A stretch of 64,000 nucleotides of DNA from Candidatus Poribacteria bacterium (GTDB lineage: Bacteria; Poribacteria; WGA-4E; WGA-3G). The position numbers were made by a program, and so were the translations under genes. The stretch lies in NCBI GenBank assembly GCA_022825825.1, contig JAJDWA010000070.1, positions 1-64,000 of the forward strand, in the 5' to 3' direction. A model generated the notes under the pieces. It saw nothing but the letters and a program-made list of their open reading frames with translations. It searched no databases and was not told where the DNA came from. Shown piece after piece: positions 18,255-26,844 of the stretch (position 1 is its first letter; the number at the start of each line of letters is the position of its first letter).

Positions 18255-18938
18255 CATGCTAAAGTTTGGACAATTTATGCCAGTTATATCTTGAGTTATC
18301 AAGTCTTTTTCGATTTTTCTGTAAGTTTCCCATATCAGTGGAACCTCACGAAAAATGCTGCACTCCAGCGGAGTGCTATGTTTATAGAAAACATTATGGG
18401 CATATTCTCGCACTCCAGCGGAGTGCTATGTGTCAGTTTGCTAACATACCGCTCCGCTGGAGCGGGAAATGTCGGTTCGGACTGTGGCTATAAACATATT
18501 GCTCCGCTGGAGCAAAGAGGGTTCCGTTTTGTGTGTTGCGTTAGGGTTTCGTAACAGATGAAGTCCAACAATTTCTTATATTGAACTCGCGTATGAAAAA
18601 TTGTTCAAACTATAGTAATCTATAAATATGTAGTTATTTAACAATTAGGATGCTATTTCATGCGCTAAAAGTCAAGAATAATCTAAAAAACAGGTCGCAT
18701 TTTCATAGTGAGAAATGTCAGTTTATTAATTCGGTAATATTTATTTTCCCCAAACCCGGTAGATGCGGTTCCCTACCAATGCAGAGTACCACACGGGGCT
18801 GCCTAAATGGCATTGGTCCCGTTGATTTGGCGTATTCTACCGAATTGAAGAAGTATATATACTGAAGTCACCAATATTCAGAAACCAGATAATATAACGA
18901 CTGGCAAATCTGTAGTTCCATTGTAAAGGAAAGCATTC
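18255..18938. other. Repeat-rich intergenic region
   Basis: No credible gene is seen in about 680 bases; short open frames here read through palindromes. The first part holds four GC-rich palindromes (18360-18513, listed separately). From about 18715 to 18860 there is a copy of a second repeat family with the end TTATTAATTCGGTAAT, the core CCCAAACCCGGTAGATGCGGTTCCCTACC described in pieces, and the far end TCTACCGAATTGAAG. The SDR gene's ribosome-binding site (AAAGGA) closes the region. Confidence 0.5.
18360..18513. repeat. Four REP-like palindromes in two inverted pairs
   Basis: GCACTCCAGCGGAGTGC occurs at 18360-18376 and again at 18410-18426, each followed by TATGT. The complementary arrangement occurs at 18449-18465 (CCGCTCCGCTGGAGCGG) and 18501-18513 (GCTCCGCTGGAGC). 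The first unit continues TATGTTTATAG and the last is preceded by CTATAAACATAT, so units one and four are inverted copies of about 28 bases. They are far more GC-rich than the surroundings and can fold strongly. Confidence 0.8.
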
Positions 18939-19712
18939 ATGCTTCTTAAAGATCGTATCAGCATCGTAACAGGCGGAAGTTCTGGTATCGGGCGTGGAAT
19001 TGCACTTGAATTCGCCCGCGAAGGCGCAAGGGTCGCCATTGTTGATAAACAGGAATCTCCACTACAAGGCAAATATCACGAGAAGGATGTTACAACGCCT
19101 ACTCTCCAAGAAATAGAGAAATTAGGTGCTCAGGGGATATTCATCAAAACCGATGTATCAGATGAATCTCATGTAGCACAAATGATCCAGCAAACGGTTG
19201 AACACTTTGGCGGAATTGACATTCTCGTCAACAACGCAGGTATTCATATTCCCGGTGGAACACAAGATATTTCTATTACCGATTGGGACAAAGTTGTTGG
19301 TGTGAACCTGCGCGGTGTTTTCCTTACAACAAAACTTACTATCCCACATCTGAAAAAGTCGCAATTTGGACGGATCATCCAAATCGCTTCTGTCCATGCT
19401 TATGGGGGTGGTGCGGGGCCGGCTTATGCCTCTGCAAAAGCTGCGGTTGTTAACATGGTTAGAGACACCGCTTTAGAGGTTGGCGAAAACGGCATAACTG
19501 TTAACGCCATCTGCCCCGGTTATATTGAAACTGCAATCCAAGATTACCTCACGCCAGAACAGATTGAGTCATCCTTAGAAAAAACACCCATGCAACGTTT
19601 AGGTCTACCCAAAGACATCGGCCGCGCGGCTGTTTTCTTCGCATCAGATGATGCCGAGTGGGTCACGGGTACTTCCCTCCTCGTTGATGGCGGTGCCAGT
19701 GCCAAAGCTTAA
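18939..19712 (+). CDS. SDR-family NAD(P)-dependent oxidoreductase (FabG-like)
   Basis: The 257-residue short-chain dehydrogenase shows the cofactor motif TGGSSGIGRGIA (residues about 10-21), NNAGIH (about 99), the catalytic Ser region IIQIASVHA and the YASAK pair (Tyr/Lys, about 163-167), then ICPGYIETA. It matches FabG-like reductases, but the lack of fatty-acid neighbours and the loop at about 42-65 make a sugar or alcohol dehydrogenase equally possible. AAAGGA precedes the ATG. A TA-type mobile repeat begins seven bases after the stop codon. Confidence 0.85.
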   Translation: MLLKDRISIVTGGSSGIGRGIALEFAREGARVAIVDKQESPLQGKYHEKDVTTPTLQEIEKLGAQGIFIKTDVSDESHVAQMIQQTVEHFGGIDILVNNAGIHIPGGTQDISITDWDKVVGVNLRGVFLTTKLTIPHLKKSQFGRIIQIASVHAYGGGAGPAYASAKAAVVNMVRDTALEVGENGITVNAICPGYIETAIQDYLTPEQIESSLEKTPMQRLGLPKDIGRAAVFFASDDAEWVTGTSLLVDGGASAKA

Positions 19713-19718
19713 TATGAA

Positions 19719-20077
19719 CAGGACGGACGCATTTTCACTTAAAGTCCGCCTTTAAAGGGGTTAAATAGCTAAAATAACGACTTTTTAACCCCCTTATATG
19801 AGGATTAAATAAATATTTCGGTAATTCTAATTTTTCCCAAACCCGGCAGGCGGGGAATGCTATATAGCATTCATACCCGGGGAACGCCTAAATGGCGTTC
19901 ATACCGTTGATTTCTTGATTTGGCGGTTTCTTAACCGCACCGAATCTGCCTCAATTCCCTTTATAGAAGGTTTTCGTGTAGGATCCGGTTCGGTTAGGAA
20001 ACCGAACCTACCAAATTTGGGTAATTTACCGAATTAATAAATTAATCTTCATTCAAGGGGGAATGCGTAAGCCCTGA
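19719..20077. repeat. MITE-like repeat interrupted by a second repeat
   Basis: The outer parts match, in reverse complement, the intact 125-bp element at 29456-29580. The left end CAGGACGGACGCA and the body TTAAATAGCTAAAATAACG lie at 19719-19800, and the right end TTCAAGGGGGAATGCGTAAG lies at about 20052-20071. Between them, about 19800-20050, sits a different repeat with imperfect ends (TATTTCGGTAATT / AATTTACCGAATTAATA) and cores GGCGGGGAATGC and GGTTCGGTTAGGAAACCGAACC. One mobile repeat has therefore landed inside another. Confidence 0.65.
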
Positions 20078-20114
20078 GAAAATTGAACGGCTCTGCTTGC
20101 TATGTTCAATAATC

Positions 20115-20143
20115 TTGACATCACTACGTGCCTACGTTATAAT
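20115..20143 (+). promoter_or_regulatory. Consensus sigma70-type promoter
   Basis: TTGACA at 20115-20120 and TATAAT at 20138-20143 are separated by exactly 17 bases, a perfect match to the vegetative consensus. Transcription would begin near 20150, just ahead of the decayed Uma2 gene, and could continue into the DUF255 gene that starts at 20455. Confidence 0.75.
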
Positions 20144-20173
20144 GAAATTATCAATACATAAGTGGAGGAAGTC

Positions 20174-20460
20174 ATGGCAATTAGTGCAGCCCAAACATAT
20201 CTAAGTCCTGAAGAATACATTACTTTAGAACGTAAAATGATCCCTGATGCTGACACTGTCAGAAGTGAATACGTCAAAGGTGAAATTGTCGCTATGTCTG
20301 GGGCAAGTCGCGTGCATAATCTTATTTCAGGCAATATTTTGGTGAACTCCGCAATCGCCTAAAAGGCAGCGGCTGTGAAACCTATAAGGGCGAATGCGTG
20401 TAAGCATACCCAGCACTTTATCCTATTTCTATCCGGATGTCGTTGCCGTTTGTAATGAAA
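20174..20460 (+). pseudogene. Decayed Uma2-family (DUF820) nuclease gene, 5' half only
   Basis: An ATG with GGAGGA upstream opens a frame reading QTYLSPEEYITLERK...SEYVKGEIVAMSGASRVHNLISG, typical of the N-terminal half of Uma2 proteins, then stops at 20360-20362. In other frames the similarity continues: RNRLKGSGCETYKGECV, then after another shift [20 protein letters not shown] up to about 20460. At least two frameshifts have broken it, and the C-terminal half with the catalytic part of the fold is missing. Full-length members are about 190 residues; under 100 remain. The remnant runs into the start of the DUF255 gene, so a deletion probably joined them. Confidence 0.75.
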
Positions 20461-22791
20461 AATATAATACGAAACATATTCTTTTGTCTAATTCTGCTTA
20501 ATATCACATGGATGGGGAGTGCAGATGAAAGCGCACTCAAAAATCCAGACGGTTCATGGAAATGGACAAATCGGCTTATCCATGAGACAAGTCCTTATCT
20601 ACTGCTGCACGCGCATAATCCTGTTGAATGGTATCCCTGGAATGATGAGGCATTAGAACGCGCGAAGAAAGAAAATAAACCTATTTTTCTCTCCGTTGGC
20701 TATTCTACATGTTATTGGTGTCATGTGATGGAGCGGGAGGTCTTCTCAAACCCAGAAATTGCTGAGCAGATGAACAAAAACTTTATCAACATCAAAATTG
20801 ATAGAGAGGAACGTCCTGACTTAGACGAAATTTATATGACCGCTACGCAGATATTGATACAACGGGGTGGGTGGCCGAACTCCGTCTTCCTTACGCCTGA
20901 TTTGAAACCTTTCTTTGCTGGTACCTATTTTCCACCTGCGGATATGCCAAATAGACCCGGTTTCCCAACGATTTTGAATGCAGTGCACGAGGCATGGGTT
21001 GCGCGAGAAGCAGAGGTACTTGAATCGGCTAATAAGATTACACAAGTCATAGAAGTTGCAATCAGTACAGGATTTACCGCTCTTACTGCTAAATCTTTTG
21101 ATCGTTCCCTTATCTCTGCCGCCGTAGCACACCTAAAAACCAACTATAAGCATGCTTATGGTGGATTTAGTGGTGCTCCTAAATTCCCAAGCCCTGCAAA
21201 TTTGGAATTCTTGTTGAAGGAATATGAACGCACTACCGATGAATCTTTGCTGAAGATGGTAACACACACCTTAGATATGATGGCTTACGGTGGGATTTAT
21301 GACCAAATCGGCGGCGGATTTCACAGATATTCCGTTGACGCAAAGTGGCTTGTCCCTCACTTTGAGAAGATGCTTTACGACAACGCGCAATTGGCGAAAT
21401 TATATCTTCAAGCGTTCCAGTTAACAGAAAAACCGCAGTACCGACGTATTGCTGAGGAGATATTCAGTTTTATTTTTCGCGAAATGACAGCACCTGAAGG
21501 CGGATTCTATTCTGCATTAGACGCTGAAACGGACGCAGAGGAGGGAAAATACTATGTTTGGACAGCAGATGAAATTAAAAACGTTCTCCCGCAAAAAGAT
21601 GTCCAACAGTTCGCTGCCGTTTACGGTATGGATAAGGGGGCAAATTTTGAGGGCAAAAATGTCCTCTATGTTCCCAACGCAGCAGAATCGGAAGCTTCCC
21701 TCAAGTCATTAATATCTGCGCGAGAAACACTTTTAGCAGCTCGGTCTGAACGCGAACGCCCACTGCTGGATACGAAGATTATCGTGAGTTGGAACGGCTT
21801 AATGATAGATGCGCTTGCCTATGGATACGAAGTGCTTGGCGAAGAAAAGTATCTCACTGCCGCATCAAAAGCCGCACAGTTTATTCTTGACACGCTAAGA
21901 AAACCGAACGGTGAATTGTGGCACACTTATGCCGCCGGCGTTACGAAGTACGATGCCTATCTTGATGATTACGCCTTTTTTGTCCGTGGTCTGCTCGGAT
22001 TGCATAGTGCTACTAAAGAAGAACGTTGGTTACGTGAAGCGACAACCCTAACCGACAAGATGATCCAACTTTTTTGGGATGACAAAAATGGCGGGTTCTA
22101 TTTTACAAAGGCAGATGCGAAACAGCTGATTGTCCGCACCAAAAAACCCCACGATTCCGCAATTCCTTCTGGCAACGCAGTGGCAGTCAACAATCTCTTA
22201 ATGCTTAATGTGAGTTACCGAACCTATGCCAAAAAGGCACTTCTTAGTTTCAGCCAAGCAATGGAAGTAACGCCTTCGTCCTTCATGCACATGCTCTATG
22301 CACTCAACGGGTACTTAAGCTTAGGCGAAAACCGGGACACGTCTACCTTGCCAAACTTACCATTAGGCGAATTAGGGCAAGATAATTCAACTCAGGCACT
22401 TGTAACAGCAACTGCTAAAGTTAAAACACCTGCTAAAAACGAGCAAATTGGCGTGGAAGTTCAAGTTAAAATTGCAACGGGTTGGCATATTAACGCAAAC
22501 CCGGCGGGGCAGGATAACTTAATTCCGACAACCATTACTGTTGCTAAGGATGCTCCAATAGAGATCGTTGAAATAAAATATCCAAAGGGCAAATCGGTGC
22601 AATTTGCGTTCAGCACAGAAGTCTTGAACGTTTATGAAAAAACGTTTACAATTCCTCTGAAGTTGAAGCTAAAACCGAATACCTCCATCAAGAAAAACAA
22701 TCCTATTACCTTAAAATTCAACTATCAAGCTTGCAATGATACGGAGTGTTTGTTACCACAGACATTGGACATCCCGTTGAAGTTAGAATAA
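20455..22791 (+). CDS. DUF255 thioredoxin-domain protein with C-terminal DsbD-alpha-like domain
   Basis: The 778-residue protein begins with a signal peptide ([21 protein letters not shown]) at the ATG 20455; an in-frame ATG at 20437 is possible. Residues about 30-190 are the YyaL/DUF255 thioredoxin domain: [19 protein letters not shown], then [14 protein letters not shown] with the C-x2-C pair, and [14 protein letters not shown] six-hairpin glycosidase-like barrel follows ([40 protein letters not shown]). The last 115 residues ([12 protein letters not shown]...[14 protein letters not shown]) resemble the N-terminal alpha domain of DsbD with its Cys pair. The export signal and the redox domains point to a role in extracytoplasmic thiol chemistry; the substrate is unknown. 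Confidence 0.85.
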   Translation: MKNIIRNIFFCLILLNITWMGSADESALKNPDGSWKWTNRLIHETSPYLLLHAHNPVEWYPWNDEALERAKKENKPIFLSVGYSTCYWCHVMEREVFSNPEIAEQMNKNFINIKIDREERPDLDEIYMTATQILIQRGGWPNSVFLTPDLKPFFAGTYFPPADMPNRPGFPTILNAVHEAWVAREAEVLESANKITQVIEVAISTGFTALTAKSFDRSLISAAVAHLKTNYKHAYGGFSGAPKFPSPANLEFLLKEYERTTDESLLKMVTHTLDMMAYGGIYDQIGGGFHRYSVDAKWLVPHFEKMLYDNAQLAKLYLQAFQLTEKPQYRRIAEEIFSFIFREMTAPEGGFYSALDAETDAEEGKYYVWTADEIKNVLPQKDVQQFAAVYGMDKGANFEGKNVLYVPNAAESEASLKSLISARETLLAARSERERPLLDTKIIVSWNGLMIDALAYGYEVLGEEKYLTAASKAAQFILDTLRKPNGELWHTYAAGVTKYDAYLDDYAFFVRGLLGLHSATKEERWLREATTLTDKMIQLFWDDKNGGFYFTKADAKQLIVRTKKPHDSAIPSGNAVAVNNLLMLNVSYRTYAKKALLSFSQAMEVTPSSFMHMLYALNGYLSLGENRDTSTLPNLPLGELGQDNSTQALVTATAKVKTPAKNEQIGVEVQVKIATGWHINANPAGQDNLIPTTITVAKDAPIEIVEIKYPKGKSVQFAFSTEVLNVYEKTFTIPLKLKLKPNTSIKKNNPITLKFNYQACNDTECLLPQTLDIPLKLE

Positions 22792-22817
22792 AAGACTGAC
22801 TTCCTCACATTCATTCG

Positions 22818-24008
22818 CTATAACTCATCTACATGCGTCCGAACCTTCTGGAATGCATCTAAAATCAGTTGCATATCGTCTGTGTCACCTAAAAACATAG
22901 CATGTCCAAAACTGCAGACCTCTTCCTGATACACCCGTTCTGCTTCTGGGCAGTGAACCTTGCTATAATCAATTGCTCGGTCACCAAGGTATTCACGGGG
23001 CAATCCGAGTTGGTCAAATAACTCTGGATTTCCAAAAGGACCTTCGTTATAGATGGGTTGTCCATGTGCCCCGACACCACACGGGACTCCCTCTGCACCA
23101 AGTGCTTCCAAAAATCTGCCGCGTGAAATGCCGCCGAATTCTTCAGAGACGAAACGGAAATCCCAATAGTAGAAACACCATCGTGTGACGCGTTCGTCGC
23201 GCGGAATCGGATGGATTCCCTCTATCGCTTCCATACCTTTCATAAGATATACAATATTCCGTTCGCGTGTCTCTACCTGTTCATCAAATCGTTCCAGCTG
23301 AGACAATAGGAGCGCAGCTTGAAGGTTTGTCATTCGCATGTTCAGATTTGCGACTTGATTCGCGCTGTTTGCGAGTGCTTCATCGTTTGTTATCACCATT
23401 CCACCTTCACCGCACGTCAGCGTCTTTCCTATCTGAAAACTGAATGTACCGAGATGTCCGATTGAACCCATCCCTTTTCCGCGCCATTGCGATCCGTGTG
23501 CATGCGCGCAGTCCTCAATTACCTTAAGATTGTGTCTGTCCGCAATATCCATAATCGCGTCCATATCGGCAGGATAGCCGCCATTATGCACAGGGATAAT
23601 CGATCGCGTTCGCGGGGTGATTGCCGCCTCAATTGCATCGGGTGCAATGTTATAGGTGAGTGGGTCCACATCAACGATCACCGGTACCGCATTGACGCAC
23701 ACAACTGATGTCCCTGTCGCAACAAATGTGAGTGCCGGAACGATGACTTCATCACCCGCTGTGACACCAGCAGCCTTTAGCGCACACTGCAACGCGACAG
23801 TCCCATTGGCAAGCGGAATACCGTATTTTGCATCCTGATACGCGGCAAACTTTTCACCGACTACATCAACTTTTTCGCGTCGATTCCAAGCACCGCTACG
23901 TAAGACCTCTAACAACGCGTTTTCCTCTGTTTCATCAAAAATGGGCCAACTTTTACCTAACCCGCTTTTGACAATGGATTCACCACCGTTTATTGCTAAC
24001 TTTGCCAT
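22818..24008 (-). CDS. DegT/DnrJ/EryC1/StrS family aminotransferase
   Basis: The 396-residue PLP enzyme shows SGAWNRRE near the N-terminus, ANGTVALQCALKAAGVTAGDEV (about 63-84), the VIEDCAHAHGSQW stretch (about 159) and FSFQIGKTLTCGEGGMVITN, where the Lys binds PLP (about 192). Family members aminate keto-sugars in nucleotide-sugar or antibiotic pathways, or are sensory homologues. No sugar-nucleotide genes are nearby, so the substrate is open. It is convergent with the DUF255 gene (26-base gap) and stands 79 bases downstream of the LRR gene on the same strand. Confidence 0.87.
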   Translation of the reverse strand: MAKLAINGGESIVKSGLGKSWPIFDETEENALLEVLRSGAWNRREKVDVVGEKFAAYQDAKYGIPLANGTVALQCALKAAGVTAGDEVIVPALTFVATGTSVVCVNAVPVIVDVDPLTYNIAPDAIEAAITPRTRSIIPVHNGGYPADMDAIMDIADRHNLKVIEDCAHAHGSQWRGKGMGSIGHLGTFSFQIGKTLTCGEGGMVITNDEALANSANQVANLNMRMTNLQAALLLSQLERFDEQVETRERNIVYLMKGMEAIEGIHPIPRDERVTRWCFYYWDFRFVSEEFGGISRGRFLEALGAEGVPCGVGAHGQPIYNEGPFGNPELFDQLGLPREYLGDRAIDYSKVHCPEAERVYQEEVCSFGHAMFLGDTDDMQLILDAFQKVRTHVDEL

Positions 24009-24087
24009 GTTTCATACCCTCCTTGTGATACTGATTAATTATATGAAAAATCTTCCCATTAGTAATTTATTTTCTACTTCAAATTGA

Positions 24088-26817
24088 TTACTGGTCAACT
24101 TTAATATCCAGGCTCAAATCAGGAATCTGTTTACGAAGCTTGCGAATCGGGGACATATCTTGTATTGGGTTATCCTTAATATGTAGAATTTTTAACCGAT
24201 CTAAGTTCCCAATAGGGCTGATGTCCCGAATTTGATTATCCGACATAGATAACCTTCTTAAGTTTGTCATACCAGCAATCGGTGTAATGTCGCGAATCTT
24301 ATTGTTCCAAAGTGTTAGACTTGTCAATTGTGTCAAACCTGTAAGAGGAGTGATGTCTTGTATTTCATTATCGTATAGCGATAAATTGGTAAGGCGAGGC
24401 ATTTTAGTCAGGACTGTGCCGAGTTGTATGATACTCTTGAACTGATTGCTTGACAATGAAAAACTCGTTAACCGAGTCAATCCGACAAGTGATGTTAGAT
24501 CCTCAACCGGACATTCACTGATTGATAAGTTGGTAAGATGTTTTAACTCAGCAACTGGTGTTAGGTCCCTGATTTGAATCCCGCGTATATGTAATGAGTT
24601 GAGATGTTTCAGCCCTATCAGCGGTGTTAGGTCGCTGATCTGATTATTGACAAGCCATAATGTGTTAAGATGTTTCAACTCACCGAGAGGTGTAATGTCG
24701 CTTATCGGATTTTCCCCAAGAGATAGGAGGTTAAGCAGTTGTAATTGTGCGAGCGGTGTGATGTCAATTATCTGATTCTTGCCAAAAAATAAGTGTGTAA
24801 GAAATTTCAATTCCGCGAGGGGTGTAATGTCAGTGATTTGATTCTTGTCAATCATTAACCACGTTAAATTCTTTAAACTTGCAAGCGGTGTGATGTCGAT
24901 GATTTTACCGCTGCTGATTGATAAGGTAGTAAGTTGTTGCAATTTTTTCAGAGGGCTAAGGTCGGTGATTCTATTACCAATTCTTCCATCAAAGGAGATT
25001 CGTATACGCAGGTGTAACTCTCTTAGACGATTTAATTCCATCAGTGGACTGATGTTTTGTATCTCATTACCTCCAAGTGATAGATCCCACAGTTGCTTCA
25101 ATTCTGTGAGCGGGTTGAGGTCGCTCACTCGGTTATTTTCCAGACCTAAGACCTTTAACTGTGTCAAACCTGCGAGTGGTTTGAGATCACTAATTTGATT
25201 ATCTGTCAGAGTTAGAAATGTCAGGTTTGTCAACCCTTCCAGTGGAGTGACATCTTCAATTTGATTAAAAGGGAGGTATAACTTCTCTAAACCAGTTGCC
25301 TTATCCAATCCTGCTAAGTCAGTTACACCTTTTCGGGGAACCCATAGTGATTTTAATTGTTTGAGTTTTTCTTGTGAAATAGGATCGGTTGGACTTAAGC
25401 CGAGGGCTTTTCGCACTATAGCGGCTAAGTTCGGATCGGGTATTATCTGAGATTGTGAAGGAGGGGATGGGTCTTGAATCGTATTTTCTTTGGCAGGTGA
25501 ACTTTCCTGTTTATGACTATACCTTTGTCTCCGAGACTTTTCTATAGAATCAACAAGCGTCATATCATCAATTAGATTATGTTCTACTTCTAGGTATTCA
25601 ATTAATGTTAAGCCAGTTAGCGGTGTAATGTCGGTGATTTCGTTATATCGAAGTTGTAAACGTTTCAGTTTTGTCAACCCCTTAAGTGGAGAGATATCTT
25701 TGATGTCATTGTAATTAAGGTATAGAAACTTAAGTTCTGTCAAAGCACTGATAGGTGTTAGGTCACTAATATCATTATGGTTAAGTGTTAAGTGTGTTAT
25801 TTTGGATTTATCAGCAAGTGGTGTAAGATCGCTTATTTCATTGCTGGTTAGGTCCAATTTGGTCAATCTTGCCATCTGAGTGAGGGGCGTAATATCTTTG
25901 ATCTGGTTGCGTGCCAGTTCTAATTCGTAGAGATAACGCATGTTTGTAAGCGGCATAATGTTATCTATTTGATTGTAAGACAAAAACAACTCATTGAGAG
26001 ATGTCAAGTTTTCAAGTTCAGATATATCTGAAATAAGGTTAAGATTAAGACTCAACAAATCTAACCCTATTAGTCCATCAAGTGGTGGTATGTTACGAAT
26101 TTGATTATTTTCAAGTCGTAGCCTCTGCAGGTGTGTCAGTCTTGTAAGTGGCGTAATATCGGTGATTTCGTTGTGTTCCAGATTTAAGTCGCTTAAATTT
26201 TTCAAATTTGTAAGCGGTGTAATATCGGTGATTTCGTTGTGTTCCAGATTTAACTTACTCAATTGTTCCAATTGAGTAAGTGGTGTGAGGTCCGTAATTT
26301 GATTCCGAGAAAGGACTAAGAAATTAAGTCTATTCAATCCAACAAGAAATGTGAGATTGTTAACGTTATTACTGTGAAGACTTAAAGACTCAAGTTTCCT
26401 GAATTTTGAAAGGATAGTGAAGTCTGTAATCGGATTGAAAGAAAGATTTATGCTATCAAGCTTTTCTAATCTTGATAGTGGTGTGATGTCGCTAATTTCA
26501 TTACTGCCAAGTCCTAAATTTTCAAGTTTTGTCAATCCTGCAAGTGGTGTGAGATCCGAAATTTTACTACCACCAAGGTACAAAGAAGTTAAACCTTTCG
26601 CTTTTTCTAAACCTGTTAAGTCTTTGATACCTTTCCCCCAAGCAGTCAGATCTTTTAACGTTTTCAGCTTATTCTCCATGATAGGTTCATCAGGAGACAA
26701 ACCTAATGCCTCTCGCACAGCTGCAGCTAAATTCGGATCAGGAATCTCCACCGGTTTCGGGGGTGAACAACTGACAAACACAATGAGAAACACAAAAAGC
26801 AGACAAATATGTTTCAT
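24088..26817 (-). CDS. Giant internalin-like leucine-rich-repeat lipoprotein, two arrays
   Basis: The 909-residue protein begins with a lipoprotein signal (MKHICLLFVFLIVFVSC, lipobox VFVSC). A cap region follows (IPDPNLAAAVREALGLSPD), then 22-residue LRRs of the internalin form L-x2-L-x2-L-x-L-x2-N-x-I-x-D-I-T-P-L. Around residue 440 a Ser/Gln/Pro linker interrupts the array. A second cap (IIPDPNLAAIVRKALGLSP) then opens another LRR array, so the protein is an internal fusion of two LRR units. In all there are over 30 repeats. It is probably anchored to a membrane by lipid and binds proteins or polymers. Its paralogue lies 27 bases upstream with the same signal and cap. Confidence 0.88.
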   Translation of the reverse strand: MKHICLLFVFLIVFVSCSPPKPVEIPDPNLAAAVREALGLSPDEPIMENKLKTLKDLTAWGKGIKDLTGLEKAKGLTSLYLGGSKISDLTPLAGLTKLENLGLGSNEISDITPLSRLEKLDSINLSFNPITDFTILSKFRKLESLSLHSNNVNNLTFLVGLNRLNFLVLSRNQITDLTPLTQLEQLSKLNLEHNEITDITPLTNLKNLSDLNLEHNEITDITPLTRLTHLQRLRLENNQIRNIPPLDGLIGLDLLSLNLNLISDISELENLTSLNELFLSYNQIDNIMPLTNMRYLYELELARNQIKDITPLTQMARLTKLDLTSNEISDLTPLADKSKITHLTLNHNDISDLTPISALTELKFLYLNYNDIKDISPLKGLTKLKRLQLRYNEITDITPLTGLTLIEYLEVEHNLIDDMTLVDSIEKSRRQRYSHKQESSPAKENTIQDPSPPSQSQIIPDPNLAAIVRKALGLSPTDPISQEKLKQLKSLWVPRKGVTDLAGLDKATGLEKLYLPFNQIEDVTPLEGLTNLTFLTLTDNQISDLKPLAGLTQLKVLGLENNRVSDLNPLTELKQLWDLSLGGNEIQNISPLMELNRLRELHLRIRISFDGRIGNRITDLSPLKKLQQLTTLSISSGKIIDITPLASLKNLTWLMIDKNQITDITPLAELKFLTHLFFGKNQIIDITPLAQLQLLNLLSLGENPISDITPLGELKHLNTLWLVNNQISDLTPLIGLKHLNSLHIRGIQIRDLTPVAELKHLTNLSISECPVEDLTSLVGLTRLTSFSLSSNQFKSIIQLGTVLTKMPRLTNLSLYDNEIQDITPLTGLTQLTSLTLWNNKIRDITPIAGMTNLRRLSMSDNQIRDISPIGNLDRLKILHIKDNPIQDMSPIRKLRKQIPDLSLDIKVDQ

Positions 26818-26844
26818 AATGCTATTTTCCTTTTAATGTTTTCT

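Noticed and set aside
18360-18513. Possible CRISPR-like repeats
   Set aside because: Only four units, in both orientations, with unequal spacing and self-complementary sequence; no cas gene is nearby.
18266-18554. Short open frames over the GC palindromes
   Set aside because: The translated peptides repeat the palindrome (LQRSAM...), have poor starts and look like repeat DNA.
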